Shown piece by piece: positions 1-9,836 of a stretch of DNA of 42,202 nucleotides. Location of the stretch: contig JAJDDP010000060.1 in assembly GCA_029260235.1 (NCBI GenBank), forward strand, positions 1 to 42,202, written 5' to 3'. The notes under the pieces were generated by a model. The model did not search any database. It saw only the letters and a program-made list of their open reading frames with translations, and had not been told where the DNA came from. The first letter of the stretch is position 1, and every line of letters begins with the position of its first letter. The stretch is from Phycisphaerae bacterium (GTDB lineage Bacteria > Planctomycetota > Phycisphaerae > UBA1845). The position numbers and the translations under genes are program-made.

Positions 1-93
1 GACTACACCCTATTCAGCACAGCCGATCCGATCCCGAACGCCTTGGGCAGTTACTTGGCCGACCGTATGCATCGCCTGGGTTCACGGAGGTAG
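1..93 (+). CDS. C-terminal end of a DUF58-like protein (partial)
   Basis: The window opens inside a reading frame that runs from base 1 to a TAG at 91-93 and translates to about 30 residues beginning DYTLFSTADPIPNALGSYLA. This ending resembles the tail of DUF58 proteins, which typically finish with a Tyr-Thr-Leu block followed by a short helix. DUF58 genes commonly sit between a MoxR-type AAA ATPase gene and BatA/VWA genes, which is exactly the downstream context here. The stop is 3 nt before the next start, so the two genes are co-transcribed and probably translationally coupled. Only the tail is visible, so the family call rests mainly on context. Confidence 0.55.
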   Translation, partial: DYTLFSTADPIPNALGSYLADRMHRLGSRR

Positions 94-96
94 ACG

Positions 97-2376
97 GTGT
101 TGGTCGAAACGATGCCACTTGCTGCCTTTGTCTACCCTGGACTATTTGCCGCCGGGGCATCGGCAGTGGCCCTACCCATCCTGATCCACCTATTAGCCCG
201 GCGCCGATTTCGGCGCGTCCGCTGGGCGGCGCTTGATTTTTTGCTCGAAGCTCACCGCAAAAACATACGCCGCGTCCGCATGGAACAACTGATTCTTCTT
301 CTGCTGCGATGCCTGGCCGTGCTGCTGATCGCCTTGATCATCTCTAGGCCGTTCGTTCGCCCGCAAGGATGGGCGGCGGTTTTCGGTGGCCAGAAACGTA
401 GCGAACGTATTCTGCTCATCGATGATTCTTACAGCATGGGCTACGAAGAACCGGATGGCACTTGGTTTGAAACTGGTAAGAAGAATCTCATCGGTCTGAT
501 TAACTGGGTACACCAAAATGCACCCAGTGATGCGGTCACGGTCCTTTGCACCTCAGATCCGCTTAACCCCCTCGCATCAGGAATCTCGCTCAATGAGGCC
601 ACCGTCCAGGAATTGATCTCGCGGGTGGAGGCGCTGCAACCATCTCAAGAGCGGGCCAACTTCGCTCAATCATTCGCCGCAATCAAATCGCTACTCGATG
701 AAAATCCTGATGTACTGGAAGCTAAGCTCTTTGTTCTGAGCGACTTTCAGCGTGCCGACTGGGAGCCGGCCAGCCAGCCGAGAGATCGCGGCCCAGATTC
801 GCCCTTCTTCCCGCTTATTCAGGGCGATGGAGCAGACCGCACTTTGCATACCATACTCGTGGGCTGCGGGGGCGATGGAGCAGCCAACGTCTCCATTGCC
901 AGGATCACGGCCGATGCCGGGCCGATTGTGGCTGGGATCCCTGCCGAAGTGACTGCCCTTGTCACCAACCAGAGCAGTACGACGAGCGAAAGCCTCGACA
1001 TCCAAATCGATATAGGCCCGACACGAGTTGAGACGCAAACGACATCAGCCATTGAGGCGGGGCAAGATGCACCGGTGGCCTGCTCACTCGTCCTACCCAA
1101 CGCTGGTCATGAATACCTGCGATTTGAATTGCCACCCGATGGTCTACCGCTGGACAACGCCAGGTACGCGGCTGTGAAGGTAGACGAATCGGTTAGCGTG
1201 CTGATTGTCAATGGCGAACCTAGCACGGAGTCGTATCAAGATGAAACTGATCTGCTCGAAGCGGCCTTGCGTCCCCATGGCCCGGTCTTTAGTGGGAACA
1301 CCGTGCAAGTCATCGACGAAACAGAGCTGTTCAACACTGACTTATCGTCATTCCATCTGGTCATCGTCGCCAACGTCTATCGGATAGCCCGCCCCGCCGT
1401 AGAGCGACTGGAAGAATTCGTGGCGAGCGGCGGAGGGCTGCTTCTGTTCCTGGGGGATCAGGTAGACCCAACGGCCTACAACGAAACATTGTTTGCACGG
1501 GGCGAAGGTCTTCTGCCGTTGCCCCTCGGCGAATTGGCTAGGCTGCAATCGCCCTGCTCCCTCGCTGGCGGCGATTTCGACCATCCAGTCATCAGTGTGT
1601 TTGGAGGACGCGACAATCCCTTCCTTAGAGGCATCGGCTTTGGCAGCTTCTATGGCCTTGGGAGCGTGGATCCCACTCTGGCACCAACCGACCCAAATGA
1701 CACACCATCGGGGCGAAGATCCCTGCCGCCATCCGTGCTGTTGCGCCTTTCGGGCGCCGATCAATCACCGCTGTTGGTCGAGCAGAGATTTGGTTCCGGG
1801 AGGGTGATTCTGGCGACCAGCTCTTGCGATCTGGAATGGAACGACTGGGCAAAAGATCCTAGCTATGTGGTCACCATGTTGGAACTTGCCCGTTACCTGG
1901 CCCGCAGGCCCACACACATCACCGGCATCGAAGTAGGCGAGCCGATTGTGCTCGAATTGGATCCGGGCGACTACGCGCCCGAAGCTGTACTCCGAACCCC
2001 TGGCTACCCGGCTGAGAAGGAAATCCAACTCGCCGCCTTTGCAACGGACGATGGCCAAGGTTTGGTCTTGCGGTGGATTCAGACGGACCGGACCGGCATC
2101 TTCAGCATCATTCTGGATCGGCGAGATGGAACGGCAGATGCGCGTTTGGTCGCGGTCAATGTTGACCCTGAGGAAGGCAACTTAGCCGTCGCGAGCGAGG
2201 CAGACCTGAGGCAGTATTGGCCCAAACTTGCATTCGCTTATCTAGAATCGGTTGATGCCCTGAACGAAGTGGATGCTGTGGGTCGGTCAGAATTGTGGCG
2301 CAACTTCCTGGGCTTGGCGCTGATCGTGCTGCTGGGTGAACAGGCATTGGCCTTCTGGTTTGGGAGGCGTGGCTGA
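97..2376 (+). CDS. BatA-type membrane protein with VWA domain
   Basis: A 759-residue membrane protein. Residues 1-90 look like the BatA (aerotolerance) N-terminal domain: a hydrophobic segment at about 8-32, a basic RRRFRRVRW stretch and a second segment at about 64-84. A von Willebrand A domain follows with a MIDAS start DDSYS at 109-113. Residues about 370-470 resemble a class-I glutamine-amidotransferase-like fold (VLIVNGEP, then EEFVASGGGLLLF) without an obvious catalytic triad, and the C-terminus carries a third membrane helix (about 740-756). The GTG start at 97 is preferred over the ATG at 112 because CACGGAGG lies 6 nt upstream of it. The family usually works with MoxR ATPases and DUF58 proteins in envelope stress or in maturation of periplasmic complexes; the substrate is unknown here. 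Confidence 0.85.
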   Translation: MLVETMPLAAFVYPGLFAAGASAVALPILIHLLARRRFRRVRWAALDFLLEAHRKNIRRVRMEQLILLLLRCLAVLLIALIISRPFVRPQGWAAVFGGQKRSERILLIDDSYSMGYEEPDGTWFETGKKNLIGLINWVHQNAPSDAVTVLCTSDPLNPLASGISLNEATVQELISRVEALQPSQERANFAQSFAAIKSLLDENPDVLEAKLFVLSDFQRADWEPASQPRDRGPDSPFFPLIQGDGADRTLHTILVGCGGDGAANVSIARITADAGPIVAGIPAEVTALVTNQSSTTSESLDIQIDIGPTRVETQTTSAIEAGQDAPVACSLVLPNAGHEYLRFELPPDGLPLDNARYAAVKVDESVSVLIVNGEPSTESYQDETDLLEAALRPHGPVFSGNTVQVIDETELFNTDLSSFHLVIVANVYRIARPAVERLEEFVASGGGLLLFLGDQVDPTAYNETLFARGEGLLPLPLGELARLQSPCSLAGGDFDHPVISVFGGRDNPFLRGIGFGSFYGLGSVDPTLAPTDPNDTPSGRRSLPPSVLLRLSGADQSPLLVEQRFGSGRVILATSSCDLEWNDWAKDPSYVVTMLELARYLARRPTHITGIEVGEPIVLELDPGDYAPEAVLRTPGYPAEKEIQLAAFATDDGQGLVLRWIQTDRTGIFSIILDRRDGTADARLVAVNVDPEEGNLAVASEADLRQYWPKLAFAYLESVDALNEVDAVGRSELWRNFLGLALIVLLGEQALAFWFGRRG

Positions 2377-4823
2377 TGGTCTTGGCGGCGTCAACCAATG
2401 CGGGCATTCTTGCCCAAATCCAGAGTGAAAAGCACCTGGAATTCGAAGCAATGCCCGGCGGTTGGTTGGCCGTGGCTGCACTTGCGGTCGTGGGTGGGAT
2501 TGCATGGGCGATCATCACTATGTATCGCCGAGAGGCACGTGCAGGTGCATCGCCGAGGCGCCGGGCGGTGATGGCAACTGCGCGCTGCTTGGTCATCGCG
2601 ACGCTGCTCAGCATCTGGCTGGAACCGGTGTGGGCAACCTATCTGACGCGATGGGTAGAATCATACACCCTAGTCTTGGTCGATGATTCAGCCAGCATGG
2701 ACTTGGCGGACCACTATGCGGATGCCGACCAGGCAGATCGATTCTCCAAGATCGCCCAACCCTCATCTAACGGGGCCATCCGCCGGGCAGGATTGGTTCA
2801 TCATGCCTTGGCTGATGCCGATGGCCGATTTCTAACTGAATTGACCCGCCGCAATGCTGTAAAGTTATTCACGTTTAGTGAATCTGCCCAGCTGGTCACA
2901 ACTTGGCCCGCCAACCGAGATGGCCAATCGCCACGGCCGCCCTCCCCAGAGATCGAAGACGTCCCCGCAGCCAACGGAATTGCAAGCAAAGGGAGCGCTG
3001 CCCTGCGACAAGCCGTTCGACAGGTCGATGGTCTGCCGATTTCCGGCGTGGTGCTCATTACCGATGGCAGCTTCACCGATACCGAAGCGGTCGATTCCAT
3101 AATCGCCCTGGCCAATGAGCATGAAATTGCGCTTCACTTGGTCGGTGTCGGGGATGCGTCTCCACCGCGCAATTTGCGCATTTTGCAGCTTGAAGCCCCA
3201 GAGAACGTCTTTGAGAAAGATCCGTTCGAGATCGTCGCCCACCTCTCTGCCGAGGGAATGGTCGGCGACACCGTCGAGGTGCAGCTCTTTGAGGGTAGCG
3301 CCGATTCGGCGCTACCGGATAGCCCCGTGACGAGCCAAACCATCTCTATCGGTGATGATGGCACACTGCCTTCGGTGAGCTTCACACGCCAGAGTGAAAG
3401 TGTCGGGCGAATCACTTATCGAGTAGCGGTTCCTGCTACAGGATTTGAGATCGTAACCGACGACAATAGCAAACAAGCGGTGGTCAGCGTGATCGATTCA
3501 GCCGTTCGCGTCTTGCTCATCGCCGGAAGCCCCAGTTGGGAATACCGCTATCTGTCGCGTCTCTTGCAGCGTGACCAATCCGTCGACTTGAGCTGCTGGC
3601 TTCAATCAGCAGACGAAAGAGCTGTCCGCGACGGCAACACCACCATCGACCACCTGCCCACATCGGCGGAAGAGCTGTTCAGCTATGACGCCGTCTTGCT
3701 GCTCGATCCCGACCCAGCCGAACTTACCCGCGACTGGTGTGAACAGCTGGCCCGGCTGGTCAGCGAGTATGGCGGTGGTGTGCTCTATGCAGCAGCCCGT
3801 GCTCACACTCCTGAGTTGGTGCATGATGACCGCTTCCGCGCCATGCTGACTCTCCTGCCGGTCAGGCTGGACCCCGAGGCAGACTTGATCCTCAATCGGA
3901 TCGGCCATTACCAAGCGGCACCGTCAGAGATGCTCCTCCCCGAGAAGGCGTACAGTCACCCCGCGCTGCGGCTAGATGAGAATCCCGCAGCCAATAGAGA
4001 TTCCTGGAGGGGAGTTGGGGGCATCTATTGGCACTACCCCGTGCTGCGAGAAAAACCGGGAGCTACCGTTCTGATGCGCCATGGCAATCCCAGCATGGTC
4101 AACGCCAATGGGCAGCACGTCCTTGCGGCGACGCAGTTCGTCGGGGCTGGGAGGTCGGCCTTCTTGGCCTTTGACGGCACTTGGCGCTGGCGACAATTTG
4201 GGGAACGAATCTTCGACCAGTTTTGGATACAAATGGTGCGGCATCTCGTCGAAGGGAAACTGCTGGGTTCGAACAAACGTGGATTGATTTTGATCGATGG
4301 CGATAGCTTCCAATTGGGTCAAGCGGTTCCCGTTTCGGCGAGGGTTTACAACGAACAGTATGAACCATCAACGGTCGACCGAATCACCCTATCGCACAAT
4401 TGTAAGGGGCAAAAGCAGGAGTTTGAACTCAAGGCTGCGCCGGACCGGCTGGGCTGGTTCGAAGGCAGCGTCGTCGCCAAGCGAACAGGTGATTTCGAGA
4501 TTCTTCTAAGACTGGATGCGCCCGGCGAGGCTGAACCGATCATAGTGCGTCGGCAGATTCACGTTGAACGTCCCAATATTGAAATGCGCGATCCACGGAT
4601 GCAACGCGATGCGCTGATGACCATCGCGGCCGCTGTCCCGGGCAGTGCGTATTATGAGATTGACGAATTGGAGCGCATCGCCCAGACAATTCCCGACTTG
4701 CATGAGGCAACTACGGTACGCACGCGCCCCGCCCCTGCATGGGATTCAGCCTGGATGTTGCTTTTGCTGGTGGGCCTCTTGTCGTTCGAGTGGACCTTGA
4801 GAAAATGGTCGAGCTTGTTGTAG
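2376..4823 (+). CDS. Membrane VWA-domain protein
   Basis: An 815-residue protein whose ATG overlaps the preceding TGA by one base (TGATG), implying coupled translation. Two N-terminal membrane helices (about 30-50 and 67-87) are followed by a VWA domain with a MIDAS sequence DDSASM at 103-108 and a later VLITDGSF block typical of VWA strands. The region around residues 375-480 (VLLIAGSPSWEYRYLSRLL, then a Gly-rich SEYGGGVLYAA) resembles an amidotransferase-like fold. A C-terminal helix (about 793-810) re-anchors the protein. The topology (TM-TM-VWA-large extracytoplasmic region-TM) is common in planctomycete partners of BatA. Metal-dependent protein binding is expected from the VWA motif; the partner is probably another product of this operon. 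Confidence 0.85.
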   Translation: MVLAASTNAGILAQIQSEKHLEFEAMPGGWLAVAALAVVGGIAWAIITMYRREARAGASPRRRAVMATARCLVIATLLSIWLEPVWATYLTRWVESYTLVLVDDSASMDLADHYADADQADRFSKIAQPSSNGAIRRAGLVHHALADADGRFLTELTRRNAVKLFTFSESAQLVTTWPANRDGQSPRPPSPEIEDVPAANGIASKGSAALRQAVRQVDGLPISGVVLITDGSFTDTEAVDSIIALANEHEIALHLVGVGDASPPRNLRILQLEAPENVFEKDPFEIVAHLSAEGMVGDTVEVQLFEGSADSALPDSPVTSQTISIGDDGTLPSVSFTRQSESVGRITYRVAVPATGFEIVTDDNSKQAVVSVIDSAVRVLLIAGSPSWEYRYLSRLLQRDQSVDLSCWLQSADERAVRDGNTTIDHLPTSAEELFSYDAVLLLDPDPAELTRDWCEQLARLVSEYGGGVLYAAARAHTPELVHDDRFRAMLTLLPVRLDPEADLILNRIGHYQAAPSEMLLPEKAYSHPALRLDENPAANRDSWRGVGGIYWHYPVLREKPGATVLMRHGNPSMVNANGQHVLAATQFVGAGRSAFLAFDGTWRWRQFGERIFDQFWIQMVRHLVEGKLLGSNKRGLILIDGDSFQLGQAVPVSARVYNEQYEPSTVDRITLSHNCKGQKQEFELKAAPDRLGWFEGSVVAKRTGDFEILLRLDAPGEAEPIIVRRQIHVERPNIEMRDPRMQRDALMTIAAAVPGSAYYEIDELERIAQTIPDLHEATTVRTRPAPAWDSAWMLLLLVGLLSFEWTLRKWSSLL

Positions 4824-4836
4824 CTCAAGAAACAAA

Positions 4837-6945
4837 ATGGCCAAAACTCTTCCAGAATATGAACGGCGTATCCTCGCACCACTGGGTGACTTGGGCGGTC
4901 GACTTCGGCGCTGCCTCTTGATCAGTGGGGTAGCGGCTACGTTGCTCGCCGTTCTAGCGGGCGCGGGCCTGTCCCTGTTGATCGATTGGACGGTTCACCT
5001 GCAGAAGGACATGCGGGCAACGATGCTCGTGCTCATGATCTTGGGGCTGGGCTTTGTGGTATTCAAGCAAGTTCTTATTCCGCTGAGGCTGCAGCTTCGC
5101 CCATTCAACATCGCCCTAATGGTCGAGCATCGATTCCCAGAATTGCGTTCACTGCTCATCTCAGCCGTTCGATTCCACGATGGCCAGGTGGGCCGCGGCG
5201 ATGCGAACTCGCCCGAGTTGATGCGGGTGGTGATAGATCGCGCAAGCCGAGCGGTCAGGATGGTTCAGGTCAACGATGTTCTCGACCGCACGGCTTCACG
5301 CCGCAGCGCCGGCATCTGCGTTCTTGTCGGCCTGATCTCGTGGGTGGCATTGGCTGCATTGCCTGGGACGGTTGGAACTTGGTTCGAGCGCTGCATTCTC
5401 CTGACTGACACAGCTTGGCCACAACGGACGCGACTTGTTCTAGACCTGCCTAGTGATGTCCTGCGGGGTGCTATCGGCGATGATCTCGAAGTGCGGGCCT
5501 ATGTGCCCGAGGGCTACGAAGTCCCTCGCCTGGTCAACATCCATTTCGAATTTCAACGAGGACGGGCAGGTCATGAACCGATGGTACGGGTCGGTGACCG
5601 CAGTTTCCGATACACGTTCACCCAAGCCAAGGAGAACTTTGAATTTCACCTCCGCGGCGGCGATGATCAAACCGAAGTGGTTCGGGCAGAATTGGTAGAA
5701 CGGCCTGCGGTTGCAGCATTGACTATGACCATCACCCCGCCACCATACACTGGCCAGCCGCAGTTTGAGACCAAGTCTGAGGTTCGGTCGGCCGATCTCT
5801 TGCCAGGCAGCGTTTTGGCCATCGCTTTCAAGCCGAACAAACCAATCCTAAGTGCGGCACTGTTGTCAGACGCTGGCCTTGAATTCCCAGCAACTCAGGC
5901 GAAGGGTACATGGCATGTTCAGTGCGAACCCGAACGGTCTGACTCATATCATTTCAAACTGACCGACGTGCTTGGCTTAGAGAACAAACGCCCCATTCGG
6001 TTGTCAATCCGTATGATCAAGGATGTCGCCCCACATGTCCGCATGCGCGTGCCTGGATTGGGCACCATGGTCACAGCTGGGGCCCTTCTACCCATGGAAA
6101 TCGGGGTTGCCGACGACTACGGCATAAAGGAAATATCGCTGGCCCATCAGATCCAGCGCGAAGGCGAACAGACCAATGCGATTGAACTGCCCGGGCTTAT
6201 CCCGGGGACTCGCTTGTATGAGCGCCAGCATGAATTTTCGGTTTCATCTTGTTCAGTAATTGTCGGGGATCGCCTGACCATTTTTGTAGAATCCAGCGAT
6301 CTTGATGATGTCAACGGCCCCAACATCGGCGCCTCAGCAGCAATCTCGCTGCGGGTCGTATCAGCCGAGGAATTGTTGAGTCAGTTGGCCCGGCAAGAGC
6401 GGGAATTCCGCCGACAATTCATGCGGCTAGTCGATGATCAAGAGGAGATTCGGCGGGTACTGCTATCGTCTGTGTCGCAATGGAATGGGAAACCCGACGA
6501 CGGAGAGGCAATAGCCGGCTTCGCCTCTGCCGAGCGACGACAGCGGCTAGTGGGCAGCCAAGTCAATGCGCTTCGACAACAATTCGAGCAAGTGCTGATG
6601 CAATTGAGAATCAACGGCCTGGAAACCCCGGATGTGCGTAGCAGGCTGACCAAAGGCGTCATCACCCCACTGACCCAACTATCCAAGCGTGATCTGCCCG
6701 AGGCAACCGACGCTATCCACTCGCTTATGCGCGAAGGTGAACCGGAATTGGCAAGAACCATCGATTCGCAGCAGGTTGAAATCCTGGATCGCATGCGACT
6801 CACGCTGGCCAACATGCTAAAATGGGAGGGGTTTCAGGAGACGATCACCCTGCTTCGGGATATCATTCGCTTGCAGACCGAGTTGAATAAGGAAACACAA
6901 GACGAAATCGAACAACAGCTTGACGACATTTTTGGTGATGATTGA
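4837..6945 (+). CDS. DUF4175-like membrane protein
   Basis: A 702-residue protein beginning 13 nt after the previous stop. It has two close N-terminal membrane helices (about 27-50 and 60-80), a third at about 151-172, and then a long extracytoplasmic part with beta-rich, Pro-containing segments (TITPPPYTGQP) followed by a helical C-terminal third rich in Arg, Gln and Glu. This order matches the DUF4175-like proteins that accompany VWA/BatA genes in Gram-negative bacteria. The last 25 residues are acidic and helical (ELNKETQDEIEQQLDDIF). It likely provides a membrane-anchored scaffold for the operon's secreted coiled-coil product. No enzymatic motif is visible. Confidence 0.7.
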   Translation: MAKTLPEYERRILAPLGDLGGRLRRCLLISGVAATLLAVLAGAGLSLLIDWTVHLQKDMRATMLVLMILGLGFVVFKQVLIPLRLQLRPFNIALMVEHRFPELRSLLISAVRFHDGQVGRGDANSPELMRVVIDRASRAVRMVQVNDVLDRTASRRSAGICVLVGLISWVALAALPGTVGTWFERCILLTDTAWPQRTRLVLDLPSDVLRGAIGDDLEVRAYVPEGYEVPRLVNIHFEFQRGRAGHEPMVRVGDRSFRYTFTQAKENFEFHLRGGDDQTEVVRAELVERPAVAALTMTITPPPYTGQPQFETKSEVRSADLLPGSVLAIAFKPNKPILSAALLSDAGLEFPATQAKGTWHVQCEPERSDSYHFKLTDVLGLENKRPIRLSIRMIKDVAPHVRMRVPGLGTMVTAGALLPMEIGVADDYGIKEISLAHQIQREGEQTNAIELPGLIPGTRLYERQHEFSVSSCSVIVGDRLTIFVESSDLDDVNGPNIGASAAISLRVVSAEELLSQLARQEREFRRQFMRLVDDQEEIRRVLLSSVSQWNGKPDDGEAIAGFASAERRQRLVGSQVNALRQQFEQVLMQLRINGLETPDVRSRLTKGVITPLTQLSKRDLPEATDAIHSLMREGEPELARTIDSQQVEILDRMRLTLANMLKWEGFQETITLLRDIIRLQTELNKETQDEIEQQLDDIFGDD

Positions 6946-6946
6946 C

Positions 6947-8788
6947 ATGAACCGACCCATCCGACCGAAACTTGTCTTGCCCGGAGCTACCTGGCTCAAA
7001 GCAGTTGTGGTCTTCGTGTGCTTCTTTGCTGCACCGCCTGCGAACGCTGAACCGCCTTCTGCAAGCGGTGCACTCTCGGCAAAACAGGAGATGATCCGCG
7101 ATCGCATTCGTCGCCTTGAAGACCGCATGTTTCGGCTTCGGGAAAAACTAGCAACTACAGAGCCCGACAGCGCCGCCAAGTTGGCACGGGCCATCGAGGG
7201 CATGGGGCAGTCGGGACTTGATCAAACGGCTGATGAGCTGCTGCTACTGTTGTCGGATAAGTCGCGGCTGGCGACCGCTGCAGATTTGCAGCAGGAATTG
7301 CTCAAGGAGATGGACAACGTACTGGCAATCCTCTTGAAGAGCGGCGAAGCCGAGTCACGCAAAACGCGAATGCAGTGGCTCGACCAGCAGTGGCAGGATG
7401 TGGAACAACTCTTAGACCGCCAGCAGAGTCTTCGAGACCAAACCGCGGCGCAAACGCTCGCGGCTGAACAAGCTCAACAACTCGAGGGTCTAGCCAAGAG
7501 AATCGACGCCCTGACCGCGCGGCAGAAGAAACTTCTTGAAGAAGAAGACGCTGACGCCCAAGCCCAGCTGGGCGAGGACACGAAACGACTGGCTGATGAA
7601 ATCGCCAAGGCATCGGCATCGCCGGACGCGCAAGGCAACGTCGAAGAGTCTGCCGAGAAGGCAAAATCGGCTGCCCAGGAAATGAATTCGGCCGCCGAAG
7701 CGCTGTCCAATGATGACCATAGCAAGGCAGAGCGCCATCAGCTTGACGCCATCGACAAGCTAGAGCAGGCCAAGATAGACATCCTTAGGTCAGCCAAGGC
7801 CTCGGACGAACAGCAACATCCAGGCACGCCGCCGGCAGATCTGGCTGATCCGCAGAAAGCGCTGTCGCAAGGGGCAGAGGCACTCTCGGAACAGATGCAG
7901 GGAACTCCGCAAGGAACATCGAAACAAAGTCAAGAAAGATCTGGTTCAAAGGATCAAACCCAATCGCCACAAGAGCCGGCCCCGGGCCAAATGAATGTAG
8001 ACCAAGCGCGCAGCCACATGGAAAACGCCGCAGAGGAGCTTGAGCAAGATGATGCCCGGCAAGCCACGCGGGATCAGGATCGGGCCATCGAAGAACTTGA
8101 GCAGGCCCGCGAGAAGCTGGAGGCTGAGTTGCAACAGCTTCGTCGCGAGGAGCGCCAAGACTTGCTCAGCGACCTGGAGAGCCGCTTTGCAGACATGCTC
8201 AATCGCCAGCAACCTATCAATCAAGACACGTTGGCGATCCACCAGAGAAGTTCTGAGCAGTTATCGCGCCCTGACCAGCTTCGGACCGCTGAGCTGGCCG
8301 ATCTCCAATCAGATCTTGCCGCCGAGTCAGGCACCTGCCTGCACATCCTCGAAGAGGACGGGACGACGATTGTGTTTCCAAGCGTTGTCGCCCAACTCGA
8401 ACAGGATATGAAGTCGGTGGCCGATCGACTTGCCCGTCGGCAACTCGGACCCATCACCCAGTCAATCGAGGCTGAGATTGTAGCCACACTCGAAGCGATC
8501 ATTCGATCTGTCCAGCAGATGCAAGAGGAGGAAGAGGAGGCCCAGCAGCAAGGCGAGTCAGGCCCATCTGACGATGAACAGCCGTTATTACCCGGTTCTG
8601 CCGAGTTGAAACTTCTACGAGCAGCCCAACTTCGGATCAACCGGCGCACGCTCGTCGTCACTGAAGTCCAAGGATCCGATGCAGAGCCGACTGATGATAT
8701 CACCCAAGAATTGCGGACACTCTCCAAGCGCCAGCAGAAGGTGGCTGACATCGCCCGCGAAATGCGAGATCAAGACGTGCGACCATGA
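6947..8788 (+). CDS. Secreted coiled-coil protein of the VWA operon
   Basis: A 613-residue protein. I start it at the ATG at 6947, one base after the preceding TGA, because this gives a clean signal peptide (basic start, hydrophobic WLKAVVVFVCFFAA, then PANA-EPP cleavage near residue 34); the upstream ATG at 6920 would lie inside the previous gene. The mature protein is almost entirely Gln/Glu/Ala/Lys-rich with long heptad-like stretches, a low-complexity linker near 285-345 and an acidic EEEEEAQQQ run near 527-535. Such proteins regularly follow DUF4175 genes. A structural or assembly role in the periplasm is inferred; there is no catalytic motif. Confidence 0.75.
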   Translation: MNRPIRPKLVLPGATWLKAVVVFVCFFAAPPANAEPPSASGALSAKQEMIRDRIRRLEDRMFRLREKLATTEPDSAAKLARAIEGMGQSGLDQTADELLLLLSDKSRLATAADLQQELLKEMDNVLAILLKSGEAESRKTRMQWLDQQWQDVEQLLDRQQSLRDQTAAQTLAAEQAQQLEGLAKRIDALTARQKKLLEEEDADAQAQLGEDTKRLADEIAKASASPDAQGNVEESAEKAKSAAQEMNSAAEALSNDDHSKAERHQLDAIDKLEQAKIDILRSAKASDEQQHPGTPPADLADPQKALSQGAEALSEQMQGTPQGTSKQSQERSGSKDQTQSPQEPAPGQMNVDQARSHMENAAEELEQDDARQATRDQDRAIEELEQAREKLEAELQQLRREERQDLLSDLESRFADMLNRQQPINQDTLAIHQRSSEQLSRPDQLRTAELADLQSDLAAESGTCLHILEEDGTTIVFPSVVAQLEQDMKSVADRLARRQLGPITQSIEAEIVATLEAIIRSVQQMQEEEEEAQQQGESGPSDDEQPLLPGSAELKLLRAAQLRINRRTLVVTEVQGSDAEPTDDITQELRTLSKRQQKVADIAREMRDQDVRP

Positions 8789-9828
8789 TGCGACATCACC
8801 GCGAAAATCTCCTGCTCCGCATCGTTCTTCCAGCTATGCTTCTAGCCAGCGTCGCGGATGTGTTGGCAAAGGACACCGTGACTACTGCTTTTGTGCAACA
8901 CATCCAATCATCGGGCGATTACGATGAGCAGACCAAGCAGTTCATCGCCCGAGCATGGACTACACGGCAAGAACAGCGTGACGCCGAAGATTTCCTTCTC
9001 GAAGCACTGGCGCTTATTTCGCCACGTTTCCGCGACGGGGTGGCCGCCTTTGAGGAAGATCGTTATGAGGATTCTGCCCGCATCATGGGAGGCTTGAAGA
9101 CATCCCTGGATCCATATGTTTGTGCGAACGCTGCCGCATGCGAAGTCAAAGCTCTAGTGGCGCTGGATGACCTGGAGCAAGCTGCTATCCGCATCGCAGA
9201 GTTGTTAGCCATTCCAAACAGGCTGGAACAGTTCTCCCATTCTGCTCCTGAAGTTCATTACATGAGGGCCTACTGCCAAGTGGGGAATCTCAAACACACC
9301 GAAGCCATCAAATCCTTAACCGAGTTTCTGGATCGATACCCCGACGCGTCCAGTCGATTGCGGTTGACCGCTCAGCAAATGTTGACCGAACTTCTGCAAC
9401 GGTCCATGGAGCGGTTGGGTGAGGTGACTGACCTGATGGACTACGCCGCTCGCCGACTCTCTAGAGCCGACGCGGGCGAGACGGTCCTTGGCCGCCAAAC
9501 AAAGATCGTCGATATTCTGGATCAACTTATCGAAGAAGCGAAGGAACGCGAAAACAGCAACAAGGGCAGTGGTGGTAGTTCGGGGAACCAATCTCAGCCT
9601 CAACAGAAACCCGGGCAAGGCAAGTCCCCCATGCAGGATTCCAGATTGCCCGGCGGCGCTCCTAACTCGGAGCAGCATCTTCGCAATCGGTCAGTGCTGC
9701 CGGGCGAAGCATGGGGAACGATGAAGCCTGCGGATCGTGATCGGATCATCCAGCATCTGGATGATCGTTTTCCAGATCGCTACAGGCAGTTGGTTGAACA
9801 GTACTACCTGCAGCTATCGGAGGAGTAA
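8785..9828 (+). CDS. Secreted helical-repeat protein, unknown function
   Basis: A 347-residue protein overlapping the previous gene by ATGA (8785-8788). It has a signal peptide (RIVLPAMLLASVADVLA, cleavage near residue 29). Residues about 55-225 are helical with TPR-like spacing: paired helices around DRYEDSARIMGGL, DDLEQAAIRIAELL and LKHTEAIKSLTEFLDRYP, the last being a recognisable TPR-type helix. A Gly/Ser/Gln-rich, disordered linker follows at about 245-300, then a short C-terminal module with the motif PADRDRIIQHLDDRFPDRYR, which recurs at the end of planctomycete proteins in VWA clusters. A protein-protein adaptor role is inferred from the TPR-like helices and operon position. Confidence 0.7.
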   Translation: MMRHHRENLLLRIVLPAMLLASVADVLAKDTVTTAFVQHIQSSGDYDEQTKQFIARAWTTRQEQRDAEDFLLEALALISPRFRDGVAAFEEDRYEDSARIMGGLKTSLDPYVCANAAACEVKALVALDDLEQAAIRIAELLAIPNRLEQFSHSAPEVHYMRAYCQVGNLKHTEAIKSLTEFLDRYPDASSRLRLTAQQMLTELLQRSMERLGEVTDLMDYAARRLSRADAGETVLGRQTKIVDILDQLIEEAKERENSNKGSGGSSGNQSQPQQKPGQGKSPMQDSRLPGGAPNSEQHLRNRSVLPGEAWGTMKPADRDRIIQHLDDRFPDRYRQLVEQYYLQLSEE

Positions 9829-9836
9829 CAGGATCG